Positions 40,139-48,777 of a stretch of DNA of 64,000 nucleotides are shown one piece after another. The stretch's first letter is position 1. Every line of letters starts with the position of its first letter. The DNA comes from Saccharibacillus sp. O23 (lineage in GTDB: Bacteria; Bacillota; Bacilli; Paenibacillales; Paenibacillaceae). Location: contig NZ_NJDE01000013.1 of the NCBI RefSeq assembly GCF_002205895.1, forward strand, positions 32,097 through 96,096. The letters run 5' to 3'. Made by a program: the position numbers and the translations under genes. The notes beneath the pieces were generated by a model that ran no database searches, had not been told where the DNA came from, and saw only the letters and a list, made by a program, of their open reading frames with translations.

Positions 40139-41161
40139 ATGAATTCGCAAAACCCGACGTTCGACCTTTTGTGCCGCAACCATGTAGGACTGGATGCTTT
40201 TTCGACTTACGAGATCGGAGGAGAAGCCCGGCATCTGGCGCTTCCGCATACGCTCGAAGAACTGAAGATCGTACTCGAAGGCGCCAAAACGAAAGGATTG
40301 AATCCGTTCCTGTTCGGCATGGGCTCCAACACGTTGTTCCCGGATCGTCCGGACGAAGACATGCTGTTCTTTTCCTTGAAAGAACATATCGAATTCAAAC
40401 TGCTGCCGGGCCGCTTATTCGTGTCGGGAGGCACGCCGATGACGCTGCTCGCGCTTTTCGGGCTGTACACGGGCATCTCGTCTTTCGATTTCATGTTCCT
40501 GCTGCCGGGCACGCTCGGGGCGGGCGTCTACATGAACGCGAAATATTTCAGCCACCAAGTCAGCGACGTGCTGGAAACGGCTTACGTGATCGATAAAGAA
40601 CATCCGGAGCAGGGCATCATTCCCGTGCCGCTCGCGGGCTGCGAATACGGCTACAAGACCTCGATCTTCATGCGCAAACCGTGGATCGTCGTCGGAGCGG
40701 ATCTCAAGCTGCCGGTCGATCCGAAGCTTACCCCGGACGAGACGGAAGCGTTGTTCGCGAAACTGCAAGCCAAGAACCTGCCTTCTTCCATGCTTCCGGA
40801 TTATTACCGGCATTACGCGGGCGAATTGAACATCGCCGCCAAGCAGGGCTTCGAAGTGCGTCAAGAACTGCTCGACGTGATCGCCGACCGCGGAGGCAAG
40901 CTGCATTTCGATTATCCGTCATGCGGCTCCGTGTTCAAGAACAACTATACGATCGGCGAGCCGATGGGCAAGCTGGTGGACCGTTTGGGACTGCGCGGAA
41001 CGGTTCGCGGCGGCGCGATGATCTCCGACCATCACGGCAATATCATTCAGAACCGGGGCGGAGCCAAAGCAAGCGACGTGACCGATCTGGTGAAACTGGT
41101 TCAAGAGAAGGTGGAAGCCGAGTTCGGATTCGTGCCGGAGCCCGAGCTCGTGATCGTGTAG
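40139..41161 (+). CDS. murB: UDP-N-acetylmuramate dehydrogenase (MurB-like)
   Basis: A 340-residue FAD-dependent oxidoreductase that would reduce UDP-GlcNAc-enolpyruvate to UDP-MurNAc in peptidoglycan synthesis. The FAD-binding domain opens TYEIGGEARHLALPHTLEEL and contains GMGSNTLF and LLPGTLGAGVYMNAKYFSH; the C-terminal MurB domain shows YPSCGSVFKNNYTIGEP, the position of the catalytic Ser. It stands apart from other wall genes, so it may be a second MurB in the genome. Confidence 0.85.
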   Translation: MNSQNPTFDLLCRNHVGLDAFSTYEIGGEARHLALPHTLEELKIVLEGAKTKGLNPFLFGMGSNTLFPDRPDEDMLFFSLKEHIEFKLLPGRLFVSGGTPMTLLALFGLYTGISSFDFMFLLPGTLGAGVYMNAKYFSHQVSDVLETAYVIDKEHPEQGIIPVPLAGCEYGYKTSIFMRKPWIVVGADLKLPVDPKLTPDETEALFAKLQAKNLPSSMLPDYYRHYAGELNIAAKQGFEVRQELLDVIADRGGKLHFDYPSCGSVFKNNYTIGEPMGKLVDRLGLRGTVRGGAMISDHHGNIIQNRGGAKASDVTDLVKLVQEKVEAEFGFVPEPELVIV

Positions 41162-41345
41162 ACATGGGTCGGAAGACTTAATATTCGTATTTTACGCATT
41201 TTTTACAATTTCTTTTTCATTTTTTACCGAATACGGTACCTTCTGATTTGGACAAGTGCTAGAATGAGACACGGACAACCCGATACCAAAAAACGGTTGT
41301 CTTTAAAAATGCTCTCAATACGAGATCCAAACAGGAGGCGGTTAG

Positions 41346-44168
41346 GTGGGTAAGTTTACGCTGTTCAGATCGAAAAGCATGAAAGCGGTGCTGGCGCTGT
41401 CGATGGCGGCGTCGATCGAAGTCGGGCTGCTGTCTGCGGTTCCGGCGTCCGCGGAGTCGGCAAGCGATCCGGCGCCGTTCATCAATGCCAAAGTCGTGAA
41501 CGAAAACGCGGGCAAAAAAGTGCTGTTCGACAACACGCACGGCCAAACGGCCGGCGCGGCGGATTGGGTGATCGACGGCGGCTTCTCCGATTTCGGCAAC
41601 GGGATCGCGGGCAGCGGGTATTCCGTCAAAGAACTGCGGAAATCGACGCCGATTACATACGCGGATCTGGCCGACTACGACGTGTTCGTGGTGGCGGAGC
41701 CGAATATTCCGTTCAAAACGAGCGAACAAGCGGCCATGCTGCAGTACGTGCAGCAGGGCGGCAGCATTTTCTTTGTCGGCGACCACTATAACGCGGACCG
41801 CAACAAGAACCGTTGGGACGGTTCCGAATCGATCAACGGCTATCGCCGCGGCGCTTGGGAAGATCCGGCCAAAGGCATGAGCACGGAAGAAAGAAATTCG
41901 GCAGCGATGCAGGGCGTCGCCAGCTCCGATTGGCTGGGCGAGAACTTCGGCGTTCGTTTCCGCTACAACGCGCTGGGCGATATTACCGCGAACAATATCG
42001 TGGCCGCCGACCAAGCGTTCGGTATTACGGAAGGCGTGAAAGGGGTCGCGATGCACGCGGGCTCTACGCTGGCGATCATGGACCCGACCAAAGCCAAAGG
42101 CATCGTGTACCTGCCGAAAACGAACGCGGCTTGGGGCAACGCGGTCGATCAAGGCGTCTACAACGGCGGCGGCGTCGAAGAAGGTCCTTACGTAGCCGTA
42201 TCCAAAGTCGGTCTGGGCAAAGCGGCGTTTATCGGCGATTCTTCGCCGGTCGAAGACGCTTCGCCGAAATATCTGCGCGAAGAAACGGGCGCGAAGAAAA
42301 CGACTTACGACGGCTTCAAAGAAGTCGACGACGGCAAGCTGCTGCTGAACACGATCGATTGGCTGGCCGAGAAAGAAACCTATACGAGCTTGAGCCAAGT
42401 GGAGAACTTGCAGTTGGACAAGCCGACGGCGCTGCTGCCGTTCGAAGCTCCGGCCGCTTCCACGGAGCCGCAGGCCGAACCGTGGTCGGCTCCGGCCGCC
42501 GGCTACAAATGGTGGGATCCGTCGACCTTCAAACCGGGTTCGTACGGCTCGTCGACCAGCGTCAGCCAACCGGAATACAGCCTGATCCATCAAGATCAAC
42601 TGCCGAACGCGGAACAGTTCCAAATTCGCGTGCAGCTCGGCAACGTCGCGCCGAACGCGACGCTGTCCGGTTTCAGCGCAGGCATCTACACGGCAGGCGG
42701 AACGCAGGTGGCGCAGGTGCAGAACGCGGACGGCACATGGCCGAGTTCGTACGGCTACAGCCCGACGTTCAACATTACGGCCGATGCCAAAGGGCTGGCT
42801 TACAAAGACCTGACCGTGCGCATCAAACCGGGCACGTCGGGCGCGGCAAGCCTGCGTCTGCGTCAGAACGGGACCAACCTGCTGACCAAGAGCGTCACGA
42901 TCGCCAACGTGCCCGCGCAGCCTCTGCCGGGCATCGAACAGCCGGGAGCCAACACCCCCGAGCTGAGCACCATCGCTTCGGCCCGCTCGCAGGCGGAAGG
43001 CACGAACGTGACGCTCGAAGGCGTGGTCACGACGGAGCCGGGAGCGTTCGGCGGCCAAGCGTTCTACTTGCAGGACGAAACGGCGGGCATCTACGTTTTT
43101 CAGAGCCAGAGCGGATTTCATCAAGGCGACAAGATCCGCGTGACCGCTCCGCTGGCGCTGTATAACACGGAACTGGAACTGACGACGCCGACGGCGATCG
43201 AGAAAGTCGGCACGGCCGAGCTTCCTGCGGCGAAGATCGCGGATGCCGTAACGGATGCCAATCAAGGTCAACTGATTCAATTGAAAAACGTCAAAGTATC
43301 GAATATCGTGTCCGCGACTCCCGCGGGAACGTTCGAATTCGATGCGACTTCGGAGACCGGCATCGTCACGCACGTTCGCGTGGACGGCCGTACCGGCCTT
43401 ACGCAAGAGCAGTTCGCGTATCAAGAAGGCGACAAGCTGGACATTACGGGCGTATCCGCGATCTTCCGCGGCGCCTTCCAGTTGAAACCTCGCGGCGCGG
43501 CCGATCTCGCGCCTGCGGCCGTCACTCAACCGGAAGAACCGGAACAACCGCAGCCGGTGGACGGACCGGCAACGGCCGCTCCGGGAACCCCGGTGCTGTC
43601 CGACGATAACGGACACGACAACGGCCTGCAAGACGGCAGCTATAACGTGACCATGAATATGTGGTGGGGCAATAACGGTTCGTCGTACAAGCTGTACGAG
43701 AACGGCGCGGTCATCTCCGCAGGTCTGCTGAGCGACGTGACGCCGGGCGCGCAGAAATTGAGCGTGCCGGTCTCCAGCAAATCGAACGGATCGTACGTAT
43801 ACGAGCTGTCGCTGACCAACCGTTTCGGTACGACCCAAAGCGGCAAGCTGACGGTCAACGTCACGGACGCGAACCCGGGTCAAGGCGTGCTGTCGCATGA
43901 TAATTGGGATCGCGACGGCAGCTATAACGTGACCATGAACCTCTGGTGGGGCACCAATGCTTCTTCGTACGAATTGTACGAAAACGGTCAATTGATCGAC
44001 GCGCAGAGCTTGAACGCCGCGACTCCGGGCGCGCAGCAGGCCGTCACGAAGGTGAACGGCAAAGCTGCCGGCACGTACGAATACAAAGCCGTGCTGAAAA
44101 ACGCGGCCGGCGAAACATCGACGCAGATCATCAAGGTCGAAGTCGCGGCAGCGGCAAAAGCCGCTTAA
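41346..44168 (+). CDS. Large exported multidomain protein with OB-like and C-terminal repeat domains
   Basis: A 940-residue secreted protein. GTG start with AGGAGGCGG upstream; signal peptide 1-37. Residues about 45-345 (KKVLFDNTHGQTAGAADWV, FFVGDHYNADRNKNRWDG) resemble a DUF4350/GATase-like domain; a middle region with LQDETAGIYVFQSQSGFHQG and ITGVSAIFRGAFQLKPRG resembles the OB-fold found in YhcR-type nucleases. The C-terminus has two tandem copies of an Ig-like repeat (DGSYNVTMNMWWGNNGSSYKLYENG and DGSYNVTMNLWWGTNASSYELYENG) such as occur in chitinases and other wall enzymes. No catalytic residues are certain, so an extracellular hydrolase or binding role is only a suggestion. A terminator follows. 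Confidence 0.75.
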   Translation: MGKFTLFRSKSMKAVLALSMAASIEVGLLSAVPASAESASDPAPFINAKVVNENAGKKVLFDNTHGQTAGAADWVIDGGFSDFGNGIAGSGYSVKELRKSTPITYADLADYDVFVVAEPNIPFKTSEQAAMLQYVQQGGSIFFVGDHYNADRNKNRWDGSESINGYRRGAWEDPAKGMSTEERNSAAMQGVASSDWLGENFGVRFRYNALGDITANNIVAADQAFGITEGVKGVAMHAGSTLAIMDPTKAKGIVYLPKTNAAWGNAVDQGVYNGGGVEEGPYVAVSKVGLGKAAFIGDSSPVEDASPKYLREETGAKKTTYDGFKEVDDGKLLLNTIDWLAEKETYTSLSQVENLQLDKPTALLPFEAPAASTEPQAEPWSAPAAGYKWWDPSTFKPGSYGSSTSVSQPEYSLIHQDQLPNAEQFQIRVQLGNVAPNATLSGFSAGIYTAGGTQVAQVQNADGTWPSSYGYSPTFNITADAKGLAYKDLTVRIKPGTSGAASLRLRQNGTNLLTKSVTIANVPAQPLPGIEQPGANTPELSTIASARSQAEGTNVTLEGVVTTEPGAFGGQAFYLQDETAGIYVFQSQSGFHQGDKIRVTAPLALYNTELELTTPTAIEKVGTAELPAAKIADAVTDANQGQLIQLKNVKVSNIVSATPAGTFEFDATSETGIVTHVRVDGRTGLTQEQFAYQEGDKLDITGVSAIFRGAFQLKPRGAADLAPAAVTQPEEPEQPQPVDGPATAAPGTPVLSDDNGHDNGLQDGSYNVTMNMWWGNNGSSYKLYENGAVISAGLLSDVTPGAQKLSVPVSSKSNGSYVYELSLTNRFGTTQSGKLTVNVTDANPGQGVLSHDNWDRDGSYNVTMNLWWGTNASSYELYENGQLIDAQSLNAATPGAQQAVTKVNGKAAGTYEYKAVLKNAAGETSTQIIKVEVAAAAKAA

Positions 44169-44208
44169 TCTCCGATTTTCGGCATCGCCCGAATCTGTTT
44201 CGAACCTG

Positions 44209-44254
44209 AAAGCCGCTTTCGTCGATCGCTTTGCGATCCGCGAAGCGGCTTTTT
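44209..44254 (+). terminator. Terminator of the exported protein gene
   Basis: AAAGCCGCTTTCG pairs with CGAAGCGGCTTTTT across an internal second stem (GATCGCTTTGCGATC); T run at the end. Confidence 0.85.
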
Positions 44255-44268
44255 GATGCCTGACGCGG

Positions 44269-44525
44269 GTTTCCGAGGAACGTAAACCCTAGATTTAATT
44301 CGGTCAACTGACGGGCACGCTGACCGAAGGTAAGGAGAGGTTACGCCCCTCGAAAACCCGCTAGAACCGTGCGTGTTTCCGAAGAACGTAAGCCTTAGAT
44401 TTAATTCGGTCAACTAACGGGTACGCTGACCGAAGGTAAGGAGAGGTTACGCCCCTCGAAAACCCGCTAGAACCGTGTGTGTTTCCGAGGAACGTAAGCC
44501 TTAGATTTAATTCGGTCAACTAACT
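44269..44525. repeat. 106-bp tandem repeat, about 2.4 copies
   Basis: GTTTCCGAGGAACGTAA... recurs at 44269, 44375 and 44481 with an exact 106-bp period and only a few substitutions between copies; the third copy stops after about 45 bp. Blocks within the unit include ATTTAATTCGGTCAACT, CACGCTGACCGAAGG, GGAGAGGTTACGCCCCTCG and AACCCGCTAGAACCGTG. A diverged solo copy lies at 4054-4134. No gene is credible between 44169 and 44626. Confidence 0.92.
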
Positions 44526-44543
44526 AGATTCTGTAAGAAAATT

Positions 44544-44572
44544 TTGCTCCTGCGGCTCGAGAGTGCTAGTAT
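44544..44572 (+). promoter_or_regulatory. Weak promoter candidate of the nucleotidyltransferase gene
   Basis: TTGCTC at 44544-44549 and TAGTAT at 44567-44572 with a 17-base spacer, right after the tandem repeat. Confidence 0.4.
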
Positions 44573-44626
44573 GAAAAGGAAAGCCTGCTGTCTTCAGAGC
44601 GGGCGAAGAACGGAGGAACTTCAAGC

Positions 44627-45745
44627 ATGGACAAGTTCAACGTATTCGATGTTTCTTCGACGTTGATCGAGCGAATTCGGCGGCATCATGCGGAAGACGT
44701 AGCCATTGCCGCGTATTACGGTTCTTATCTGGACGGAACCGCGACGGATCGTTCCGATCTGGACTTCTTTTTCATTCCGGCTACTCCCGAAGGGAAGAAC
44801 GCGGGTTTATCCTTTATCCTGCACGACATCGGTTTCGACTTCTGGCCGCTCAGTTGGGAACGGGCAGAGCGGATGGCGACGTTGGCGGACGGCAAAGCCG
44901 GCATTCTGGCCGATTGCCGTTTGTTGTATGTGCGATCGGACGAAGATCTGGAACGGTTCAACAATCTTAAGCGACAAATCAAAGACCTGCGTTCGTTCGA
45001 AGGCGAGGAAGAATTCATTCGTCTTGCGGAAACGAAGATGCAGGTTGTTTATCCCGTATTATACGAATTGCGGCGTGCGGGCACCGGACGGCCTTTGACT
45101 TATTATCGGATGCAGGCTTACGAGATCATGACGCCGATCTTCGAAGCGATCGCGCTGCTGAACCGGACCTATTTGCGCAAAGGTTGGGGCCGAAACCTGC
45201 CGCAGCTCTACAATATGTCGATTCGTCCGGAAGGTCTGGAGGCTAACGTGAACACCCTTCTGCGCAGCGCTAACGTGAACGAAACGGTTGCGGCTTGCGA
45301 ACGGCTCGCGGATTCGCTTCGCGTCCTGATCGCTCGTCGGCGTAGCGAAGTCCAGACGGAAGAACCGGACTATCCGAAACGAGCCGTCGGATTTTACGAA
45401 GAGTTCAAAGGCATGCTCGACAAAGTGCAGTATGCTTGCGAACGCAAAGATTACGAAGTGGCTTTTTTCGCGGCGGCTCAAGCGGATGCGGAATTGTACA
45501 GTTTCTTGGTCTTCTGCGAAACCGGGCAATGGAAGCACGGATCGGAAGCGGCGGAAGAAGGGAAGAAAATCGCGGATGCGGCCAAGCTGCCCGCGCTCGT
45601 TCCGCTGTTGGACCCCGCGAACCTGATACCGCTTCAGTCGGCGTCGCATTGGTTGGCGATCACGTTGGAACGATATCTGCGCGGAAAAGGAGTCGAGATC
45701 CGGCGCTTTACGAGCTTGTCCGACTTCCGGAAGTACCTGTTCTGA
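44627..45745 (+). CDS. Nucleotidyltransferase-domain protein
   Basis: A 372-residue protein. Near the N-terminus AAYYGSYLDGTATDRSDLDFFF shows the pol-beta nucleotidyltransferase signature GS...DxD (Gly32-Ser33, Asp44, Asp46), as in aminoglycoside nucleotidyltransferases and related stand-alone enzymes. The rest is helical with no domain I recognise; WPLSWERAERM follows the third strand. CGGAGGAAC lies upstream of the ATG. The substrate is unknown; antibiotic modification is possible but not shown. Confidence 0.78.
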   Translation: MDKFNVFDVSSTLIERIRRHHAEDVAIAAYYGSYLDGTATDRSDLDFFFIPATPEGKNAGLSFILHDIGFDFWPLSWERAERMATLADGKAGILADCRLLYVRSDEDLERFNNLKRQIKDLRSFEGEEEFIRLAETKMQVVYPVLYELRRAGTGRPLTYYRMQAYEIMTPIFEAIALLNRTYLRKGWGRNLPQLYNMSIRPEGLEANVNTLLRSANVNETVAACERLADSLRVLIARRRSEVQTEEPDYPKRAVGFYEEFKGMLDKVQYACERKDYEVAFFAAAQADAELYSFLVFCETGQWKHGSEAAEEGKKIADAAKLPALVPLLDPANLIPLQSASHWLAITLERYLRGKGVEIRRFTSLSDFRKYLF

Positions 45746-45755
45746 ATAAAACGCG

Positions 45756-45800
45756 AATACCGCCTCGAACGGCAACCCGTTCGCGAGGCGGTATTTTTTT
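45756..45800. terminator. Terminator between convergent nucleotidyltransferase and LacI genes
   Basis: AATACCGCCTCG pairs with CGAGGCGGTATT, with an internal ACGG/CCGT stem, followed by seven T. Confidence 0.9.
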
Positions 45801-45804
45801 CTCT

Positions 45805-46833
45805 TTAGCTTCCCGACATGGGAGAACGCTTGAGCGACACGCTGGATTCCCTGACGATCAGCCGCGGCTCGAACTCCACTTTCTCGTAATCGTCGCGGCT
45901 CTGTTCCCGGATTCTTCTCAGCAGCAGTTCGGTCGCCAGCCGGGCCACTTCGCTGCCCATGATCGACACCGAACTGATCTGCGGGCTGCTGATCGTGGTC
46001 CATTGGTTGTTGTCGATGCCGACGACGGCGACTTCTTCCGGAACGCGTACGCCCAGTTCTTTGAACCGATTGACCAAGCCGATCGCGACCATATCGTTAA
46101 CCGCGTAGACGGCATCCGGCATGCGCGCGAGGCTATGGAAATAGTCGGCGGCGCGAACTCCGGTCTGAAGCGAGAAATCTTCCCCGAAATACACCAGCGA
46201 AGCATCTACCCGATCCAGCGCGAGTTCGTACGCCAGATAACGGTCTTCGATCACGTCTTTCTGCGTGCCGGCATACGCGATGCGCGTCCGTCCGATCTGC
46301 TGGAGATGCTCCATGACCAACTTGCCTTCCAGAATCGACAAACAGACCACGTCGGCTTTGAGCGAAGCGTCAAGCTGTTTGCCGTAATTGATAACCGAGA
46401 TCGGAAGGCCGGCTTTGTTGATCAATTCGGGCAGTGTCTTGGGATAGGCCAGCGGCATGACGATCAGTCCGTCCACATGCAATTTCTTGATATCGCGCAC
46501 CACTTCCAGTTCGGCTCTCGCGTTGCCGGCCGTATTGATCTGCACCACCCGGTAGCCGTGAGCTTTCGCCGCCTGCTCGACGGCCCAAGCGATATCGGGA
46601 ATGATCGCGTTGCGAATATCCGGCACGGCCAGCGCGATTTGATTGGTCAGCCGGACTTTGAGACTCTGGGCGGAAGTATTCGGCACGAATCCCAATTCTT
46701 CGATCGTTTGCAGAATGCGGGTACGCGTCTTGGCGCTTATGCCTTCGCCGTTGTTGATCGCGCGGGAGACGGTGGCGATGCCGACGCCGGCATGGCGCGC
46801 CACGTCTTCGATCGTCACTTTTTTGGCTGCCAG
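45805..46833 (-). CDS. LacI family transcriptional regulator, apparent CTG start
   Basis: A 342-residue repressor. HTH TIEDVARHAGVGIATVSRAINN with hinge helix NTSAQSLK, then a periplasmic-binding-like effector domain (about 60-335). The nominal GTG at 46842 lies inside the ribosome site itself: AAGAGGTGAT matches the 16S tail, and CTG at 46833 follows four bases after it. No ATG or TTG fits, and the GTG at VTIEDVA is too far away. A palindromic operator lies 32 bp upstream, implying autoregulation, and another precedes the divergent dehydrogenase gene, the likely target. Confidence 0.88.
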   Translation of the reverse strand: MAAKKVTIEDVARHAGVGIATVSRAINNGEGISAKTRTRILQTIEELGFVPNTSAQSLKVRLTNQIALAVPDIRNAIIPDIAWAVEQAAKAHGYRVVQINTAGNARAELEVVRDIKKLHVDGLIVMPLAYPKTLPELINKAGLPISVINYGKQLDASLKADVVCLSILEGKLVMEHLQQIGRTRIAYAGTQKDVIEDRYLAYELALDRVDASLVYFGEDFSLQTGVRAADYFHSLARMPDAVYAVNDMVAIGLVNRFKELGVRVPEEVAVVGIDNNQWTTISSPQISSVSIMGSEVARLATELLLRRIREQSRDDYEKVEFEPRLIVRESSVSLKRSPMSGS

Positions 46834-46864
46834 AAAGATCACCTCTTGATTTCGGATTCTTATT

Positions 46865-46882
46865 TTCGGAATCGTTTCCGAA
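46865..46882. promoter_or_regulatory. LacI-type operator O1
   Basis: TTCGGAATCGTTTCCGAA has 7-bp perfect arms (TTCGGAA/TTCCGAA) around a CG-centred core, the usual LacI-family layout. It lies just upstream of the lacI-type gene. Confidence 0.8.
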
Positions 46883-47068
46883 TAAGAATGGAATGAATAC
46901 CGTATCTCTATATTATAGCACCCCTTGCGAACGCAAGTTTAAAATTCAGGCATAAAAGCTTTTGAATGCTTATATTTCAGCTTTTACATAATACATTCGC
47001 CGCAGAACGCAAGGATATTTTAGCTTGTTTGGTTTGACAATGTGCCAATATTATGACATATTTATTTT

Positions 47069-47082
47069 CGGAAACGTTTCCG
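47069..47082. promoter_or_regulatory. LacI-type operator O2 before the dehydrogenase gene
   Basis: CGGAAACGTTTCCG is a perfect 14-bp palindrome sharing the core of O1. It lies between a TTGACA (47034-47039) and the gene at 47131, so repressor there would block the promoter. Confidence 0.85.
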
Positions 47083-47130
47083 GAATGATCGGGACGTTCA
47101 TGCCAAGACAACCGAAGGAGATGACCGGCA

Positions 47131-48180
47131 ATGAAAGCATTGAGATGGCACGGACCTAAGGATCTGCGTTTGGAACAAATCGAAGAACCGAAGGCGCAGC
47201 CCGGCAAAGTCAAAATTAAAGTGGAATGGTGCGGCATCTGCGGCAGCGATCTGCACGAATATACGGCCGGCCCGATCTTTATTCCGGCCGGAGAACCGCA
47301 TCCGATTACCGGCGAATCCGCTCCCGTCGTGATGGGCCACGAATTCTCGGGCCGCGTCGTGGAGACGGGCGAAGGCGTGACGCGCGTGCAAGTCGGCGAC
47401 CGCGTCGTGGTGGAACCGATCTATGCTTGCGGTGAATGCGAAGCTTGCCGCAAAGGCAAATACAATCTGTGCGAAAAAATGGGCTTCCTCGGCTTGGCCG
47501 GAGGCGGAGGCGGTTTCTCGGAATACGTGACCGCTCAAGAATACATGGTGCATAAGATTCCGGACAGCATGTCTTACGAACAAGGCGCGCTGGTCGAACC
47601 ATCCGCTGTCGCTCTGCATGCCGTTCGCCAAAGCAAACTCAGAGTCGGCGACAAAGCGGCGGTATTCGGCGCCGGCCCGATCGGGTTGCTCGTCATCGAA
47701 GCGCTCAAAGCATCGGGCGCGGCAGAGATCTACGCGGTCGAATTGTCGCCGGAACGCAAAGCCAAAGCGGCCGAACTGGGCGCGATCGTGCTCGATCCCA
47801 AAGAAATGGACGTCGTCTCCGAGATTCACGAGCGCACGGAAGGCGGCGTGGATATCGCTTACGAAGTCACCGGCGTTCCGAGCGTGCTCACTCAAGCGCT
47901 GGAATCGACCAACATCAGCGGCGAATTGATGATCGTCAGCATTTTCGAAAAAGAAGCGCCGATCATGCCGAACCGCATCGTCATGAAAGAACGGATGATC
48001 AACGGCATTATCGGTTACCGGAACGTTTTCCCGGCGGTCATCAGCTTGATGGAACAAGGCTACTTCCCGGCCGAGAAACTGGTAACCAAACGCATCGAGC
48101 TGGATCAAGTGTTGAGCGAAGGCTTCGAGACGCTGCTCAAAGAAAAAGACCAAGTCAAGATTCTGGTCAAAGCGGAATAA
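47131..48180 (+). CDS. Zinc-dependent 2,3-butanediol/sorbitol dehydrogenase family protein, second copy
   Basis: A 349-residue medium-chain dehydrogenase, homologous over its length to the one at 25581. Motifs: GICGSDLHEY, GHEFSGRVVETG, structural-zinc CGECEACRKGKYNLC and NAD-binding FGAGPIGLLVIEALKASG. GAAGGAGATGA precedes the ATG. It is divergent from the LacI-family gene and carries its operator, so expression is probably induced by a sugar or polyol, whereas the other copy is next to a LysR regulator. Confidence 0.9.
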   Translation: MKALRWHGPKDLRLEQIEEPKAQPGKVKIKVEWCGICGSDLHEYTAGPIFIPAGEPHPITGESAPVVMGHEFSGRVVETGEGVTRVQVGDRVVVEPIYACGECEACRKGKYNLCEKMGFLGLAGGGGGFSEYVTAQEYMVHKIPDSMSYEQGALVEPSAVALHAVRQSKLRVGDKAAVFGAGPIGLLVIEALKASGAAEIYAVELSPERKAKAAELGAIVLDPKEMDVVSEIHERTEGGVDIAYEVTGVPSVLTQALESTNISGELMIVSIFEKEAPIMPNRIVMKERMINGIIGYRNVFPAVISLMEQGYFPAEKLVTKRIELDQVLSEGFETLLKEKDQVKILVKAE

Positions 48181-48223
48181 TCAAGTCGACGTCTTGTTGA
48201 ATAGCTATTGAACAGCCGAAGAC

Positions 48224-48269
48224 AACAGGCTGCCCGCGAACCTTTCGGAAGGTTTCGGGCAGCCTGTTT
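48224..48269 (+). terminator. Terminator of the second dehydrogenase gene
   Basis: AACAGGCTGCCCG... pairs with ...CGGGCAGCCTGTT, about 19 bp with one mismatch and a TTCGG loop; a short T run follows. Confidence 0.8.
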
Positions 48270-48336
48270 ATGTTGTCCGAAAATCGAAAACCGGCGTGCT
48301 GCGCGCGATTCGTCACTCGTTCGTCGCGGAAGCGGA

Positions 48337-48365
48337 TTGACGTTTACCTGTACAATGTATATATT
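48337..48365 (+). promoter_or_regulatory. Promoter of the GntR/ABC operon
   Basis: TTGACG at 48337-48342, 17-base spacer, TATATT at 48360-48365. Confidence 0.75.
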
Positions 48366-48376
48366 GTCTATATACA
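48356..48376. promoter_or_regulatory. GntR (YtrA-type) operator overlapping the -10 element
   Basis: TGTATATA-TTGTC-TATATACA has perfect 8-bp arms and covers the -10 hexamer, so binding by the operon's own GntR product would shut the promoter. Confidence 0.8.
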
Positions 48377-48396
48377 AAGTGAACAGGAGGTGGACG

Positions 48397-48777
48397 ATGA
48401 ATATCGTAATCTCCAATTCGTCCGGCGAACCGATCTATGCGCAGATCGTGTCGCAGATTCGGCAGTCGATCTTGACGGGAGAACTGCCGGCCGGTTCGTC
48501 TTTGCCTTCGATTCGCCAACTCGCGAAAGACTTGCAGATCAGCGTGATCACGACCAAGCGGGCTTACGAAGAACTGGAACGCGCGGGGCTGATCGATTCG
48601 ATGGTCGGACGCGGTTCGTTCGTCTCCGGCGTCAACCGCGAGTTCTTGCGCGAGCAGCGCTTGAAGGCGCTTGAGGAGAAGTTGGCGGAAATCGCGGCCG
48701 AAAGCCGGACGCTCGGATTGGACAAGCAGGAGCTGATCGCTCTGCTGGAAACCGTATACGAGGAGGATGACAGATGA
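48397..48777 (+). CDS. GntR family regulator, YtrA subfamily
   Basis: A 126-residue repressor. The GntR winged helix (EPIYAQIVSQIRQSILTGELPAGSSLPSIRQLAKDL, ISVITTKRAYEELERAGLI) is followed by only a short C-terminal helical dimerisation segment, which defines the YtrA subfamily. CAGGAGGTGG precedes the ATG at 48397. It overlaps the ATPase gene by ATGA. In this subfamily the regulator represses its own ABC operon, often until wall-active antibiotics are present. Confidence 0.93.
   Translation: MNIVISNSSGEPIYAQIVSQIRQSILTGELPAGSSLPSIRQLAKDLQISVITTKRAYEELERAGLIDSMVGRGSFVSGVNREFLREQRLKALEEKLAEIAAESRTLGLDKQELIALLETVYEEDDR

Noticed and set aside
41259..43991. Very long open frame on the minus strand (about 910 codons), and similar ones at 29453-31969, 27194-29302, 161-2413 and, on the plus strand, 5842-7659
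   Set aside because: They lie opposite well-supported genes, have Arg/Asp/His/Val-rich translations without any known domain, and lack ribosome sites. They are by-products of GC-rich codon use on the other strand.
44269..44525. Insertion sequence
   Set aside because: No transposase frame and no terminal inverted repeats with target duplications; it is a plain tandem repeat.
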